DNA of 64,000 bases from Candidatus Nitrosopelagicus brevis (GCF_000812185.1 NZ_CP007026.1:390426-454425); one strand, 5' to 3'; positions 33,413 through 42,520 are shown, counted from the first letter of the stretch. The notes: generated by a model from the sequence alone, not told the origin. Numbers and translations are program-made.

Positions 33413-34021
33413 TTATTCAACTACGACGGTTCCAACCATCCATGGATGAACAAGACAATAATAAACAAATTCTCCTGTCTCTGAAAATTCATATTCATAT
33501 GTGGCTCCACCCATAATCATTCCTGAATCAAAAACTCCATCTGGACCGCCATCTGGAGTTCCACTTGTTGCAAGATGTGCAGCAGCGTCATTATTTTCCC
33601 AAATAACAGTAGTGCCAGCTGGTATGTTTAGTGTTGCAGGAATGTAACATTCATCTGTTTCTTCACATCCTGGTGCACCTGAACCTTCTGGAATTGAAAC
33701 AATTTCTGCAGAAACTTGTGATACTTCAGCAACAGGTTCTTCCATCGCCATTGTTGATTCTTCTGTATCATCTAATGTCATTCTAGGAATTTCGTATAGT
33801 GTGTTTCCAGGTTGTATAAACATGTCACATCCTTCTTGCATGTAATTTCCTGCTTTACACATTTCAAAAAATGCAGTTTTGTCTCTTTGCATATCGTCTG
33901 CAAATAGTACGTCTGGTCCGATCCAAACTTGAACTACTCCTATTGCAGCTAATGATGCAGCAACAAGTACCATTGACCAACCTACTTTTCTATAGTTATG
34001 AGGATTCTGCATTTCTGACAT
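33413..34021 (-). CDS. Membrane-anchored plastocyanin-like protein
   Basis: A 202-aa protein. One N-terminal helix (GWSMVLVAASLAAIGVVQVW, about 14-33) anchors it with the rest outside. A Cys-containing spacer (FFEMCKAG, EGCDMF) follows, then a cupredoxin domain with SGAPGCEETDECYIPATL, His in AAAHLATSG and the loop YYCLVHPWMVG. The C-x2-H-x2-M copper loop resembles amicyanin. It could carry electrons between the ammonia oxidation module and respiratory complexes, as proposed for thaumarchaeal blue copper proteins. Confidence 0.88.
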   Translation of the reverse strand: MSEMQNPHNYRKVGWSMVLVAASLAAIGVVQVWIGPDVLFADDMQRDKTAFFEMCKAGNYMQEGCDMFIQPGNTLYEIPRMTLDDTEESTMAMEEPVAEVSQVSAEIVSIPEGSGAPGCEETDECYIPATLNIPAGTTVIWENNDAAAHLATSGTPDGGPDGVFDSGMIMGGATYEYEFSETGEFVYYCLVHPWMVGTVVVE

Positions 34022-34076
34022 TTACTTTGAGGCAAAATTAGGCAAATTTAAAACTTGAGCCTTCATAATTTTGATA

Positions 34077-34400
34077 GTGACAATACAAATACTCCATTAT
34101 GAATTTCTTGGCCCTATCAAGCTCTCTGAATGGGGACCTCCTATGGAAAAAGTGGTTTACATAATATTCAATCAGAACAAATCTGGTTATGTTCCACTAT
34201 ATGTTGATGAATCTGAAAAAACTGATCAGAATGACTTTTTCACGCAAAATGATAATTTCAAATGTTGGATCCAGCATGCGGGCAACGAAGCGAATCTTTC
34301 TCTTGCAATTTTACCTCTATGGGAATCTGACGAACCAGAAAGAAAACGAATTGTAGACAAAATCATATCAAAATATCGTCCACTATGCCAAGTTGAATGA
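34077..34400 (+). CDS. Conserved hypothetical protein (107 aa)
   Basis: A 107-aa soluble protein containing LGPIKLSEWGPPMEKVVYII near the N-terminus and an acidic segment after it. No known domain recognised. The start is GTG 34077 (VTIQILHYEF) rather than TTG 34071, because the box caaatttaaaac (34044-34055) is 26-27 nt upstream. Confidence 0.6.
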   Translation: MTIQILHYEFLGPIKLSEWGPPMEKVVYIIFNQNKSGYVPLYVDESEKTDQNDFFTQNDNFKCWIQHAGNEANLSLAILPLWESDEPERKRIVDKIISKYRPLCQVE

Positions 34401-34637
34401 TTATTTTGAATTTATTTTATCTTTAACATCAAATAACTGCATTGTGAGAAGATCGATTGCTTTCTTTAGATGATCAAATTCATTAATTGAATGAATCTGC
34501 CCTTCTGTTAATTTTCTTAAAATTTTGACATTAGCTTTTGCTTCTTCATCTTTAGCGGTAACCTCTAAAGCATTAATTTTTGCCAAGATATTTTCCAAAT
34601 CTTTTATCATTTCTTCTTTTGGAGCATGTTTATCCAT
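34401..34637 (-). CDS. Small helical protein (78 aa)
   Basis: A 78-aa protein that is almost entirely amphipathic helix, with heptad-like Leu/Ile spacing (MIKDLENILAKINALEV, LLTMQLFDVKDKI). Probably a coiled-coil dimer. No cysteines or membrane segments. The stop abuts the stop of the convergent gene at 34400. Function unknown. Confidence 0.6.
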   Translation of the reverse strand: MDKHAPKEEMIKDLENILAKINALEVTAKDEEAKANVKILRKLTEGQIHSINEFDHLKKAIDLLTMQLFDVKDKINSK

Positions 34638-34667
34638 GTTTTTGAAATTCTTTTTTCCTATATATGA

Positions 34668-34820
34668 CTAGAGTTGTTCATCATCAATCTCTTCAAAAGC
34701 GTCTAAAAATTGGTTACAGGTACAATCTGGGATTTGGCATGCTCCCCTTCTCAACATGGACTCTGATGATGTAGTTGATTTATGAATTTCATCTGTATGA
34801 TGACAACGCCTACAAATCAT
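34668..34820 (-). CDS. Tiny zinc-binding protein (50 aa)
   Basis: A short gene filling the gap 34638-34844. It reads MICRRCHHTDEIHKST and then a second cluster RRGACQIPDCTCNQFLDAFE, ending DDEQL. Two CxxC-type pairs plus His give a plausible zinc site. A minus-strand A/T box (CCTTAAATTA, near 34846-34855) lies about 27 nt upstream of the ATG. Function unknown. Confidence 0.6.
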   Translation of the reverse strand: MICRRCHHTDEIHKSTTSSESMLRRGACQIPDCTCNQFLDAFEEIDDEQL

Positions 34821-34844
34821 ATTTGTAACAAAATTCTTAGTAAT

Positions 34845-35882
34845 TTAAGGAATTAGAACAGCACGTGCTTCAATATCTGAATTTTTTAATCTCTCAAGTA
34901 CTTCGTTTGCCTGTTCTAAAGGAAATGATTCAGTAACAACTTTAAAATTATTTTTTTGCGCAATCTCGATTACTTTTTCCATATCTTTCATGGAACCAAT
35001 TAGTGTACCTCTTACTGTCTTTTCCTCAAATGCTAAGAAATTTGGAATTTTACCAACTGTGGCAATTATTACGGTTCCTCCTTTTTTCACTGATTTTATT
35101 GCTGTATCTGTTACCATGTCTGATGGTGCAAAGACAACAGCTGCATCAAAGTAACCATAATCATCTTTAACTTTAGTCAAAAATTCTTCTTGAGACTCTG
35201 TAAATTGGAATGTTTTTTCTGCACCCAATTTCTCTGCAACATTAAGATGCTCTTTCTTTCTTGATATGCCTGTTACTTCACATCCTTCTACTTTAGCAAA
35301 TTGTATTGCCATATGTCCTACTCCTCCAATTCCATAAATCGCAATTTTTTTATTTTTTTCTGGTTCTGCAGCTTTTATTGCCTTGTATGCAGTTATTCCA
35401 GGACAAAATAATGGAGCTGCATATTCCGATGACATACTATCTGGAACTTTTGTCAAAAAATTTTCTGATGCATTAATAAATTCAGTATATCCTCCGCGTA
35501 ATGTTTCGCCTGTTATTTCACTATTTTCACAAAGGTATTCTTTTCCTTCATCACAGTATGTACAATTCATACATGATTTCAAAAGTGGTGTAATACCAAC
35601 TCTGTCACCAATCTTAAACTTTGTAACTTTTTCTCCAATTTCAATAATTTTTCCGACTACTTCATGTCCAGGTACTGTTGGAAATGATGGAGGAATTCCT
35701 ATCTCTTGCCAATCTCCTTCTATTCCATGTAGCTGAGAATGACATACCCCGCATGCTTCGATTTTGATTAAAACTTCATCGGGATTGTCTATTGAATGTC
35801 TTTCAATATCTGTTAGTTTTAGTGGTTTTTCCTCAATCTTTTTACATTCTGAAAGAACCATGGCACGCATAACTTCTGTCAT
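34845..35882 (-). CDS. Zinc-dependent alcohol dehydrogenase
   Basis: A 345-aa medium-chain dehydrogenase. Catalytic zinc ligands are in ACGVCHSQLHG and PGHEVVGKI; the structural zinc loop is CMNCTYCDEGKEYLC; the NAD(P) motif is YGIGGVGHMAIQFAK. It oxidises alcohols or reduces aldehydes; the substrate cannot be read from sequence. I chose ATG 35882 (MTEVMRAMVL) over the upstream ATG at 35906, as the box AAAAATAAAT is centred about 30 nt upstream of 35882. Confidence 0.9.
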   Translation of the reverse strand: MTEVMRAMVLSECKKIEEKPLKLTDIERHSIDNPDEVLIKIEACGVCHSQLHGIEGDWQEIGIPPSFPTVPGHEVVGKIIEIGEKVTKFKIGDRVGITPLLKSCMNCTYCDEGKEYLCENSEITGETLRGGYTEFINASENFLTKVPDSMSSEYAAPLFCPGITAYKAIKAAEPEKNKKIAIYGIGGVGHMAIQFAKVEGCEVTGISRKKEHLNVAEKLGAEKTFQFTESQEEFLTKVKDDYGYFDAAVVFAPSDMVTDTAIKSVKKGGTVIIATVGKIPNFLAFEEKTVRGTLIGSMKDMEKVIEIAQKNNFKVVTESFPLEQANEVLERLKNSDIEARAVLIP

Positions 35883-35937
35883 ATTTGAGCATAATACCAC
35901 ACACATTTATTTTTAGTAGAGTGATCTAGAAACAAGT

Positions 35938-36171
35938 ATGGCTGAAATTCTAAAAAAAGATGATTTCAAACGTGTAGAATTATTAAATCTAGTAACCAAA
36001 AAGGGTGGAATGAGAAACCTAAGTCTTGAGCAACTCATATTGTTAGATGAGTTGTTAAAAAAGAAAGATTACAGTAATGAAGAAAAAGCAGAAAAATCAA
36101 AAAAGAAACTTCTAAAACAAATCAATATAGAAATTTACAAACGTAATGATACTGCAATCTGGAAAATCTAG
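35938..36171 (+). CDS. Hypothetical small basic protein (77 aa)
   Basis: A 77-aa Lys/Leu-rich helical protein with GGMRNLSLEQLILLDELLKK in the middle. No domain recognised, no membrane segment. It lies 35 bp before the YyaL-type gene on the same strand, so it may share that transcript. Confidence 0.6.
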   Translation: MAEILKKDDFKRVELLNLVTKKGGMRNLSLEQLILLDELLKKKDYSNEEKAEKSKKKLLKQINIEIYKRNDTAIWKI

Positions 36172-36206
36172 ATTACATACAAATAATCAAACTCTGAAGT
36201 AACATC

Positions 36207-38231
36207 ATGCCAAATAATCTATCTCAAGAAACTAGTCCTTATCTTTTACAACATAAGGATAATCCAGTTGAATGGTTTGCTTGGAATGATGAGTCATTAA
36301 AAAAGGCAAAAGATGAAAACAAACCTATTTTCTTATCTGTAGGATACAGCTCTTGCCATTGGTGTCATGTAATGGCTCATGAATCCTTTGAAAATGACGA
36401 TGTGGCAAAAATCATGAATGAAAATTTTGTTAACATAAAAGTTGACAGAGAGGAAAGACCAGACTTAGATGACATTTACCAAAAAATCTGTCAAATGTCA
36501 ACCGGTCAAGGTGGATGGCCACTTAGCGTATTCTTAACACCTGATCAAAAACCATTTTACGTTGGGACATATTTTCCAGTTCTTGATTCCTATGGACGAC
36601 CTGGTTTTGGTAGTTTGTGTAGACAGTTAGCACAAGCATGGAAGGAAAAACCAAAAGATGTTGGTACTTCTGCAGAACAATTTATGGCAAATCTTACGAA
36701 ATTAGAAAGAGTTTCTGATGGTGGAGACATTGAAAAATCTATTTTAGATGAGGCAGCTGTTAATCTTTTGCAAGTTGCTGATACTAACTATGGTGGGTTT
36801 GGTCAAGCACCTAAATTTCCAAATGCTGCCAATCTTTCTTTCATGTTTAGATATTCAAAACTTTCAGGAATCACAAAATTTCAAGAATTTGCATTATTAA
36901 CATTAAAAAAAATGGCTAAAGGTGGAATCTTTGATCAAATTGGTGGTGGATTTCATAGATATTCCACTGACGCAAGATGGCTTGTACCACATTTTGAAAA
37001 AATGTTGTATGACAATGCATTATTGCCTCCTGTATATGCAGAAGCTTATCAGATAACAAAAGATCCTTTTTACCTAGATGTCGTCACAAAAACTCTTGAT
37101 TATGTACTGCGTGAAATGACCTCGACTTTGGGCTTATTTTATTCTGCACAAGATGCCGATACAAATGGGGAAGAAGGACAAACATTTGTTTGGAAAAAGC
37201 GTGAAATTGAAAACATTTTGGGAAGTGATTCCGACATATTTTGTATTTTTTATGATGTAACCGACGGTGGTAACTTTGAAGGAAATACCATTCTTGCTAA
37301 TAACATAAACATCTCATCGCTTTCGTTCAAGTTCAATAAAACTGAAGATGAAATCACTGAAATTCTAAATCGTTCATCAAAAAAATTACTCGATGTTAGA
37401 AGTAAAAGAGATCAACCTGGAACTGATGATAAGGTTATCACATCATGGAATTCCATGATGATCTCCGCATTTGCAAAAGGTTATAGAATTTCAGGCAATG
37501 AGAAATATCTCAATGCTTCTGTAAATGCTGCCAAATATTTTTCAGAACAGTTCTCTAAACATGGTTTCATACACAGAACATTCAAAAATGACACTCCAAA
37601 ACTTAATGGCTATCTAGATGATTACTCCTATCTTGTAAATTCCTTAATTGATGTTTTTGAAATAACTGCTGATTCATATTTTCTTGATATGGCTCAAAAA
37701 ATTGCACATTATATGATAGAACATTTCTGGAATGAAAATGAAAAATCATTTTATTTCACTGCTGATACGCATGAATCCTTGATAGTTCGTCCAAAGAATT
37801 ACTATGATTTGTCCGTACCTTCTGGAAATTCGGTTGCAGCAAATGCATTACTAAAACTACATCATCTTGTGAATGATGAAACCTTTCTTCAAATATCAAA
37901 ACAAATTTTGGAACTAAATGGTACTTCTGCTGCAGAAAATCCATTTGCGTTTGGATATCTACTTAATGTCATGAATCTATACCTAAACCATCCTACAGAA
38001 ATTACAATAATTAATTCTGAGAATTCAGAAATTGTAAACTCTCTTTATAAAAAATTCATACCTGAAGGAATTATAATTGAAATTAAGGATGAAGAGAATT
38101 TAAAATCATTATCTAAATATCCATTTTTTGAAGGAAAAGAATTTTCAGATAAAACAAGTGTTACTGTTTGTAAAAATTTCACTTGTTCTTTACCCTTATC
38201 TGAGTTATCTAAAATCGAAGAAAATCTCTAA
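36207..38231 (+). CDS. YyaL/SPATA20-type thioredoxin-domain protein (DUF255)
   Basis: A 674-aa protein. An N-terminal thioredoxin-like domain has the CxxC in [16 protein letters not shown] and the family motif [14 protein letters not shown] long alpha/alpha six-barrel follows ([33 protein letters not shown]). This family is widespread but its substrate is not established; a redox-linked glycoside or cellobiose epimerase-like fold is inferred from family knowledge. The stop overlaps the convergent gene by 4 bp. Confidence 0.9.
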   Translation: MPNNLSQETSPYLLQHKDNPVEWFAWNDESLKKAKDENKPIFLSVGYSSCHWCHVMAHESFENDDVAKIMNENFVNIKVDREERPDLDDIYQKICQMSTGQGGWPLSVFLTPDQKPFYVGTYFPVLDSYGRPGFGSLCRQLAQAWKEKPKDVGTSAEQFMANLTKLERVSDGGDIEKSILDEAAVNLLQVADTNYGGFGQAPKFPNAANLSFMFRYSKLSGITKFQEFALLTLKKMAKGGIFDQIGGGFHRYSTDARWLVPHFEKMLYDNALLPPVYAEAYQITKDPFYLDVVTKTLDYVLREMTSTLGLFYSAQDADTNGEEGQTFVWKKREIENILGSDSDIFCIFYDVTDGGNFEGNTILANNINISSLSFKFNKTEDEITEILNRSSKKLLDVRSKRDQPGTDDKVITSWNSMMISAFAKGYRISGNEKYLNASVNAAKYFSEQFSKHGFIHRTFKNDTPKLNGYLDDYSYLVNSLIDVFEITADSYFLDMAQKIAHYMIEHFWNENEKSFYFTADTHESLIVRPKNYYDLSVPSGNSVAANALLKLHHLVNDETFLQISKQILELNGTSAAENPFAFGYLLNVMNLYLNHPTEITIINSENSEIVNSLYKKFIPEGIIIEIKDEENLKSLSKYPFFEGKEFSDKTSVTVCKNFTCSLPLSELSKIEENL

Positions 38232-38548
38232 ATTTTTTGCAAATCTACTCTTAAAACTTGCCCAACTTGTGGTCTTCCCAGTTTTTCATATCTAATTTTT
38301 GGCATTGTAATTGAAATATTTGTTTGCGCATAACTTTTCATTTTAATAGTTGGTTGTGCTTGAAGCATTGCTTCAAGTAATGGCATAACTTGTTCTTTTG
38401 TATCTTGATCGAGTTTTTTTGAAACATTTTCCATAATCAATTGTTTTTGTGATACTGGCTCTGTTTGAACATCTTCTACAAGTGACATTTGTATTGCTTG
38501 ACCGTTATCTACAATTTGTTGAATTTTGTATCCGATTACTTCTGACAT
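38228..38548 (-). CDS. Conserved hypothetical protein (106 aa)
   Basis: A 106-aa soluble protein with no recognised domain; the Gln-rich middle and the C-terminal [18 protein letters not shown] are distinctive. AAGGAG lies about 8-12 nt before the ATG, an obvious ribosome-binding site. It is therefore probably translated from an mRNA shared with the gene at 38583-38867, 34 bp upstream. Confidence 0.6.
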   Translation of the reverse strand: MSEVIGYKIQQIVDNGQAIQMSLVEDVQTEPVSQKQLIMENVSKKLDQDTKEQVMPLLEAMLQAQPTIKMKSYAQTNISITMPKIRYEKLGRPQVGQVLRVDLQKI

Positions 38549-38582
38549 GACAACTCTCCTTAACGTTTGGATTTATTCTTAC

Positions 38583-38867
38583 CTATAGCTTATTCTCATC
38601 TAATGCTTTGGTGATTTTATCAATATTATCTCTCATGAGTTCATGAAATTCTTGAATGTCGTCTAGTTTAACCTCTAATTGTTGATTTGAATATGCCTGT
38701 AGGAATGCAGAATATACTGTACCTATTATCACGCCAAAGGCTATTTCTCTTTTAGAGTTTGAAAATTCATTGTATTCCTTTGCAAACTGATTATAGGAAT
38801 CGGCCTGATCAATATAATATTGCAATAAATCCTCTAAAAATTTTTTATTTTCATCTGAAATTGCCAT
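38583..38867 (-). CDS. Conserved hypothetical helical protein (94 aa)
   Basis: A 94-aa mainly helical protein, with a mildly hydrophobic middle (REIAFGVIIGTVYSAFLQAY) that could be a buried or membrane-associated helix. No family recognised. It is the first of a two-gene unit with 38228-38548. Confidence 0.6.
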   Translation of the reverse strand: MAISDENKKFLEDLLQYYIDQADSYNQFAKEYNEFSNSKREIAFGVIIGTVYSAFLQAYSNQQLEVKLDDIQEFHELMRDNIDKITKALDENKL

Positions 38868-38899
38868 TTAGTTTTCTTTCTTGTATATGCGTATAAGAA

Positions 38900-39664
38900 T
38901 TATTGTCGAACTAGAATTTTTGAACATTTGTCTAATGCATTTGTAATCTTTTCAGGATTTCTTGAAAAAATGACGTATGATGATACTGAAATTATCAACA
39001 ATGCTCCTGAACCTAATGGAAATTCTGGAACAGCTGCATATTCATCTGATTCTGCAATTATACTATAATCAACAACATCTATTGATTGATTCTTTTCATA
39101 AATTGGGACTACAAAGTGACTTTCTTCACCGGCTCTCAAAAAATCTGGCTGTGTTTGAACTTTTGAAACAGTTAACACTTTTCCATCTCTATCGTACAAT
39201 GTTGCAACGATATTTATCATATTGGCAGTAATTTCACCATTATTTTCAATGGTTCCAGAAATAATCAAATTATTTAATTGGTCTCTTTTCATATCTGATG
39301 AAACAATTTCAATTACTTGATTTTTTGGTGCTGCCAGTTTGTACTCAAAACCTAACTCGTAATTCAAATTCTCTTGAAGATTTTTTTCATTTGTAATTAT
39401 ATCAAAACTACCTTTCATTCCCGGCATTAAAATATTGGACATGATCTTTCCATCTATCTTATCTACAACTTTTCCGTTTTCATCAGTGAGTGTAGCTATG
39501 ATCTTTATTTTATTTACTGGAGATTTTGATTCATTTTTTATCTCGCCTACAATATGCATAATTCCGTCATTGCCAATGTAGGTTTGATCATTCTCTACAA
39601 TCATTTCTCCAAAAGCTGGTTGCATCAAAAGTAATAATGGAATCAAAAATATCAATTTTTTCAT
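38900..39664 (-). CDS. Exported protein with PEF-type C-terminal sorting signal
   Basis: A 254-aa protein. A signal peptide (MKKLIFLIPLLLLMQPAFG) precedes two beta domains of the FxLYD type, each with a strand such as HIVGEIKNESKSPVNKIKI or LIISGTIENNGEITANMINI. The C-terminus has VPEFPLGSG, then a hydrophobic stretch ALLIISVSSYVIF and a basic tail. PEF plus helix plus basic residues matches the thaumarchaeal PEFG-CTERM signal, though Pro follows PEF here. It is a likely substrate for an archaeosortase such as the protein at 46054. Confidence 0.8.
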   Translation of the reverse strand: MKKLIFLIPLLLLMQPAFGEMIVENDQTYIGNDGIMHIVGEIKNESKSPVNKIKIIATLTDENGKVVDKIDGKIMSNILMPGMKGSFDIITNEKNLQENLNYELGFEYKLAAPKNQVIEIVSSDMKRDQLNNLIISGTIENNGEITANMINIVATLYDRDGKVLTVSKVQTQPDFLRAGEESHFVVPIYEKNQSIDVVDYSIIAESDEYAAVPEFPLGSGALLIISVSSYVIFSRNPEKITNALDKCSKILVRQ

Positions 39665-39695
39665 AAAAGTACTATTGCCCTAAAGTCTTAAAGAT

Positions 39696-40202
39696 TTACT
39701 GCTGAATACCTGCTTTTGCATCATTAAATGATTTTAACCCTGCTTGTTCTGCTTCAAATGATAACTGGGTTAATTCTTGGGATCTGATTAATTCTGACTC
39801 ATCCCCATTTTTTATCCATCCTAATCGATGTTCATGTGACTCAATTTGATATTCTAAAGACAGTCTTAGTAGTTTTACAGATTTTATGAACGCATCTGGT
39901 GGGTGTAACTCATCATATTTGTCTAATAATCCATTGAATGTTTCAAGATGTTTTTCTCCAATTCGTATCATCTCGTCATCTGAGATTGTTTTTTCATTCC
40001 ATTTTGCAATACTTGAAATAAATTTTCCTTGTTCATCTTGAATCTCTTCTTGCAGTGTTTGAATCTCGTTTCCAAAGGCAAATCCACGAATTTTTGCCTG
40101 ATCTGCTGAGTAGAAATAGAATACAATTACTCCTATTATGATTGCGCCAATTATTGCTATAGGAAATTTATTTTTGGATTTCTTTGCTTTTCGTTTTTTC
40201 AA
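39696..40202 (-). CDS. Single-helix membrane protein with extracellular helical domain
   Basis: A 168-aa protein. A lysine-rich cytoplasmic start (MKKRKAKKSKNK) is followed by one membrane helix (FPIAIIGAIIIGVIVFYFY) and an acidic helical domain (about 35-168) with HPPDAFIKSVKLLRLSLEYQ. No family recognised. It is 3 bp after the gene at 40206, so it is in that operon. Confidence 0.65.
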   Translation of the reverse strand: MKKRKAKKSKNKFPIAIIGAIIIGVIVFYFYSADQAKIRGFAFGNEIQTLQEEIQDEQGKFISSIAKWNEKTISDDEMIRIGEKHLETFNGLLDKYDELHPPDAFIKSVKLLRLSLEYQIESHEHRLGWIKNGDESELIRSQELTQLSFEAEQAGLKSFNDAKAGIQQ

Positions 40203-40205
40203 TTC

Positions 40206-40496
40206 TTAGTCGATATATTTTCCAGTTTCATCTGATTTTAATTCTATGTTGAGCTCTGTTCCGCTGATAAATGATTCGCCTCTTACCGTTCGAATTCTTG
40301 CAACAACTAATTCATGTGGCCATATTTCGACAACAACTTGACCTACCTCTGGATTATCTGGTGCGTCAACTATTTTGATATCCTCTTTTTTTACTCCATA
40401 ATCTCCTAGTTTTTTAATACTATGCTCGATTAATGGTTCTGGGTCATTGTGACTTAATGCCCATACGGTTCCAGAATATTCAATTTGCTGCAACAC
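40206..40496 (-). CDS. Conserved hypothetical protein (96 aa)
   Basis: A 96-aa soluble alpha/beta protein (YSGTVWALSHNDPEPLIEHS, VGQVVVEIWPHELVVARIRT). No domain recognised. It is probably co-transcribed with the AsnC-like gene before it (27-bp gap) and the membrane protein after it. Confidence 0.6.
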   Translation of the reverse strand: MLQQIEYSGTVWALSHNDPEPLIEHSIKKLGDYGVKKEDIKIVDAPDNPEVGQVVVEIWPHELVVARIRTVRGESFISGTELNIELKSDETGKYID

Positions 40497-40523
40497 ACTT
40501 TCACTTTTTTTTTCGTATAAGTG

Positions 40524-40760
40524 TCATTCGCCTTTAATGACATTTAATGTCATTGTACTTACGACTCTTGATAATTGTCTAACCTTCATTGAAACTGTCT
40601 TTTCAAATTCTTCCTGTGTTTTGGCATGAATTTCTGCAATTATGTCATATGCACCAAATGTAACATATGCATTTTTTATTTCATCTACTTGTTGTAATTC
40701 TTCTAAAATGTATTCTTCTGCGCCCAAATCGCAATTTAATAAAACAAATCCTCTATGCAT
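40524..40760 (-). CDS. Stand-alone Lrp/AsnC ligand-binding (RAM) domain
   Basis: A 78-aa protein matching the C-terminal RAM domain of Lrp/AsnC regulators: FVLLNCDLGAEEYILEELQQ, KNAYVTFGAYDIIAEIHAKT and VRQLSRVVSTMTL. The N-terminal helix-turn-helix is absent. Such stand-alone domains bind amino acids and may modulate full-length Lrp proteins, which is inference here. Confidence 0.85.
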   Translation of the reverse strand: MHRGFVLLNCDLGAEEYILEELQQVDEIKNAYVTFGAYDIIAEIHAKTQEEFEKTVSMKVRQLSRVVSTMTLNVIKGE

Positions 40761-40805
40761 TTTTTCTTACACTATTCTAACTAATCCTTGTCTTTAAGTG
40801 TTAAA

Positions 40806-42161
40806 TTACCACTTCTTCTTACTGTCGCGACCTTGTCTTCCATATGATGCTCGTGCACTACTTCTTCTTTTGTATTGGTCTCTAGCTGGACCGTCTCTAC
40901 TTCTACCACCACCATAACTTGGTCTACTTCTACCACCATAACTTGGTCTACTTCTACCACCATAACTTGGTCTACGTCCATAACCTGAACGCATTGGTTG
41001 TGCAATACGTCGTCCTACATCTCGTTTTAGTGGATCTGGGATGTGAACCTCAATTCCCATTTTTTTATTCAAATCTGTTAAATCTGATTTAATTTGTTTT
41101 TTAATGATTTTCCAATCTGCAATTGATGAGTATGACACTAAAGTGATTGCTCTTCCTTTAGCTCCTGCTCTAGCCGTACGCCCAATTCTATGGAAATAGA
41201 CCATATCTTGGTTTGGAACATCATAATTTACTACTAATCCTACTTTAGGAACATCTATTCCTCTTGCTGCAACATCTGTTGCTACTAATACATCTGCCTG
41301 ATTTTTTCTAAATTTCATCATAGAGTATTCACGTTTATTTTGTGACATGTCTCCTTCAATTGCAACCACTTTGTATCTGGATTTTTGTAAATCTCGTGCA
41401 ACATTTCTTGTTCTAATTTTTGTTGAACAAAATACTATTACTTGACCTCTATTTTGATTAATAAAATCTGTAAGGTACTTGTGTTTCTCTCTGTCTTTGA
41501 TTACTAAAAATGACTGATCAATCCCTTCTCCACTCAAATCATCTGAATCAATTAGAATATTTTTTGGATTATTTAGATACTTGTCAGAAAGTCTGAGAAT
41601 TTCTGGTGGCATTGTTGCTGAAAATAAAGATGTAATTCTATTTGCAGGAACTTTTTGTAAGACATATTCTATGTCTTCAATAAAACCCATGTCTAACATG
41701 ACATCTGCTTCATCTAATACTACGTGTTTGATATCATCTGTTCGGATTGAACCATTATCCAAATGATCAATTAATCTTCCAGGTGTAGCAACTACTATCT
41801 CTGGTTTTCTACGTAGTGCATCTAATTGGACTCCGATTCCTTGTCCGCCGTAAACAGTCACCACTTTGATTTTAGTATACTTTCCAACTTTCTTTATTTC
41901 TTCTGTAATCTGCATTGCTAATTCTCTTGTAGGTGCAATGACTAGTCCTTGAATTCCTCCTCCATGTAAGATATTTTGTAACATTGGTATTCCAAATGTA
42001 GCTGTTTTTCCTGTTCCAGTATGTGCTTGACCTATTACATCAGTTCCTCGTAATAGTACTGGTATGGCTTCTGCTTGAATTGGAAAAGGTGTGGTAAAAC
42101 CGAGCTCTTTGACGGATCTCATTATGTCTTCATTTATTTCTAGTTCTTCGAATGTTTTCAT
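40806..42161 (-). CDS. DEAD-box RNA helicase with SYGGR tail
   Basis: A 451-aa helicase. The Q motif is FTTPFPIQAEAIP; motif I is AHTGTGKT; then PTRELA, TPGRL, VLDEADVMLD (DEAD), SAT, VATDVAARGID and HRIGRTARAG. The C-terminus has repeats RPSYGGRSRPSYGGRSRP and is Arg/Gly/Tyr-rich, an RNA-binding, phase-separation-prone tail. It probably remodels RNA structure in the cold. A hairpin lies directly before the start codon (42165-42193). Confidence 0.95.
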   Translation of the reverse strand: MKTFEELEINEDIMRSVKELGFTTPFPIQAEAIPVLLRGTDVIGQAHTGTGKTATFGIPMLQNILHGGGIQGLVIAPTRELAMQITEEIKKVGKYTKIKVVTVYGGQGIGVQLDALRRKPEIVVATPGRLIDHLDNGSIRTDDIKHVVLDEADVMLDMGFIEDIEYVLQKVPANRITSLFSATMPPEILRLSDKYLNNPKNILIDSDDLSGEGIDQSFLVIKDREKHKYLTDFINQNRGQVIVFCSTKIRTRNVARDLQKSRYKVVAIEGDMSQNKREYSMMKFRKNQADVLVATDVAARGIDVPKVGLVVNYDVPNQDMVYFHRIGRTARAGAKGRAITLVSYSSIADWKIIKKQIKSDLTDLNKKMGIEVHIPDPLKRDVGRRIAQPMRSGYGRRPSYGGRSRPSYGGRSRPSYGGGRSRDGPARDQYKRRSSARASYGRQGRDSKKKW

Positions 42162-42164
42162 TTT

Positions 42165-42193
42165 TTTTTCTGTCTAAAGCAATGACAGAAAAA
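42165..42193 (-). promoter_or_regulatory. Inverted repeat directly 5' of the helicase start
   Basis: TTTTTCTGTC (42165-42174) and GACAGAAAAA (42184-42193) are perfect 10-bp arms around a 9-nt loop. On the minus strand the hairpin ends only a few bases before the ATG at 42161. A TATA-like TTTATTAGAC (minus strand, about 42240-42248) would put the hairpin in a 5' leader of about 50 nt. It could be an RNA thermosensor or autoregulatory site, or a DNA operator. Confidence 0.55.
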
Positions 42194-42340
42194 GCGAACC
42201 TAATCCGTCATTATTTTCTAATCACACTCGATTCGGTCGTCTAATAAACCCATGCTTATAATTAATTGATTCCTATGGTGAATAGTGTAATTGTAAAATC
42301 CTGTCAAATTGTTTATAACCTATTTTTGGTTAAACATGCT

Positions 42341-42466
42341 ATGGATGAAAAAAAGAAAAATGACATGGATAACCAAATTGAGGCTGAAAATGCAGATGTC
42401 TCATGTAGTTCCTGTCCTATTGATTCCGTCGCTCAAAAAATCATGAGTTTATTCAGGCGTAAATAA
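42341..42466 (+). CDS. Short CSSC-containing peptide (41 aa)
   Basis: A 41-aa protein: an acidic N-terminus (MDEKKKNDMDNQIEAENADV), then CSSCPIDSV and a basic end MSLFRRK. The frame opens further upstream (ATG 42275, GTG 42278). I chose ATG 42341 because the box gtttataacc (42311-42320) is centred about 26 nt upstream. A second A/T box near 42253-42264 could serve the longer form. CSSC could bind metal or be redox-active. Confidence 0.5.
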   Translation: MDEKKKNDMDNQIEAENADVSCSSCPIDSVAQKIMSLFRRK

Positions 42467-42520
42467 CACACTCTTGGAGACAATGCAAGGTTTTTTAGTT
42501 AAATTTCTCTCTAAAAATTA

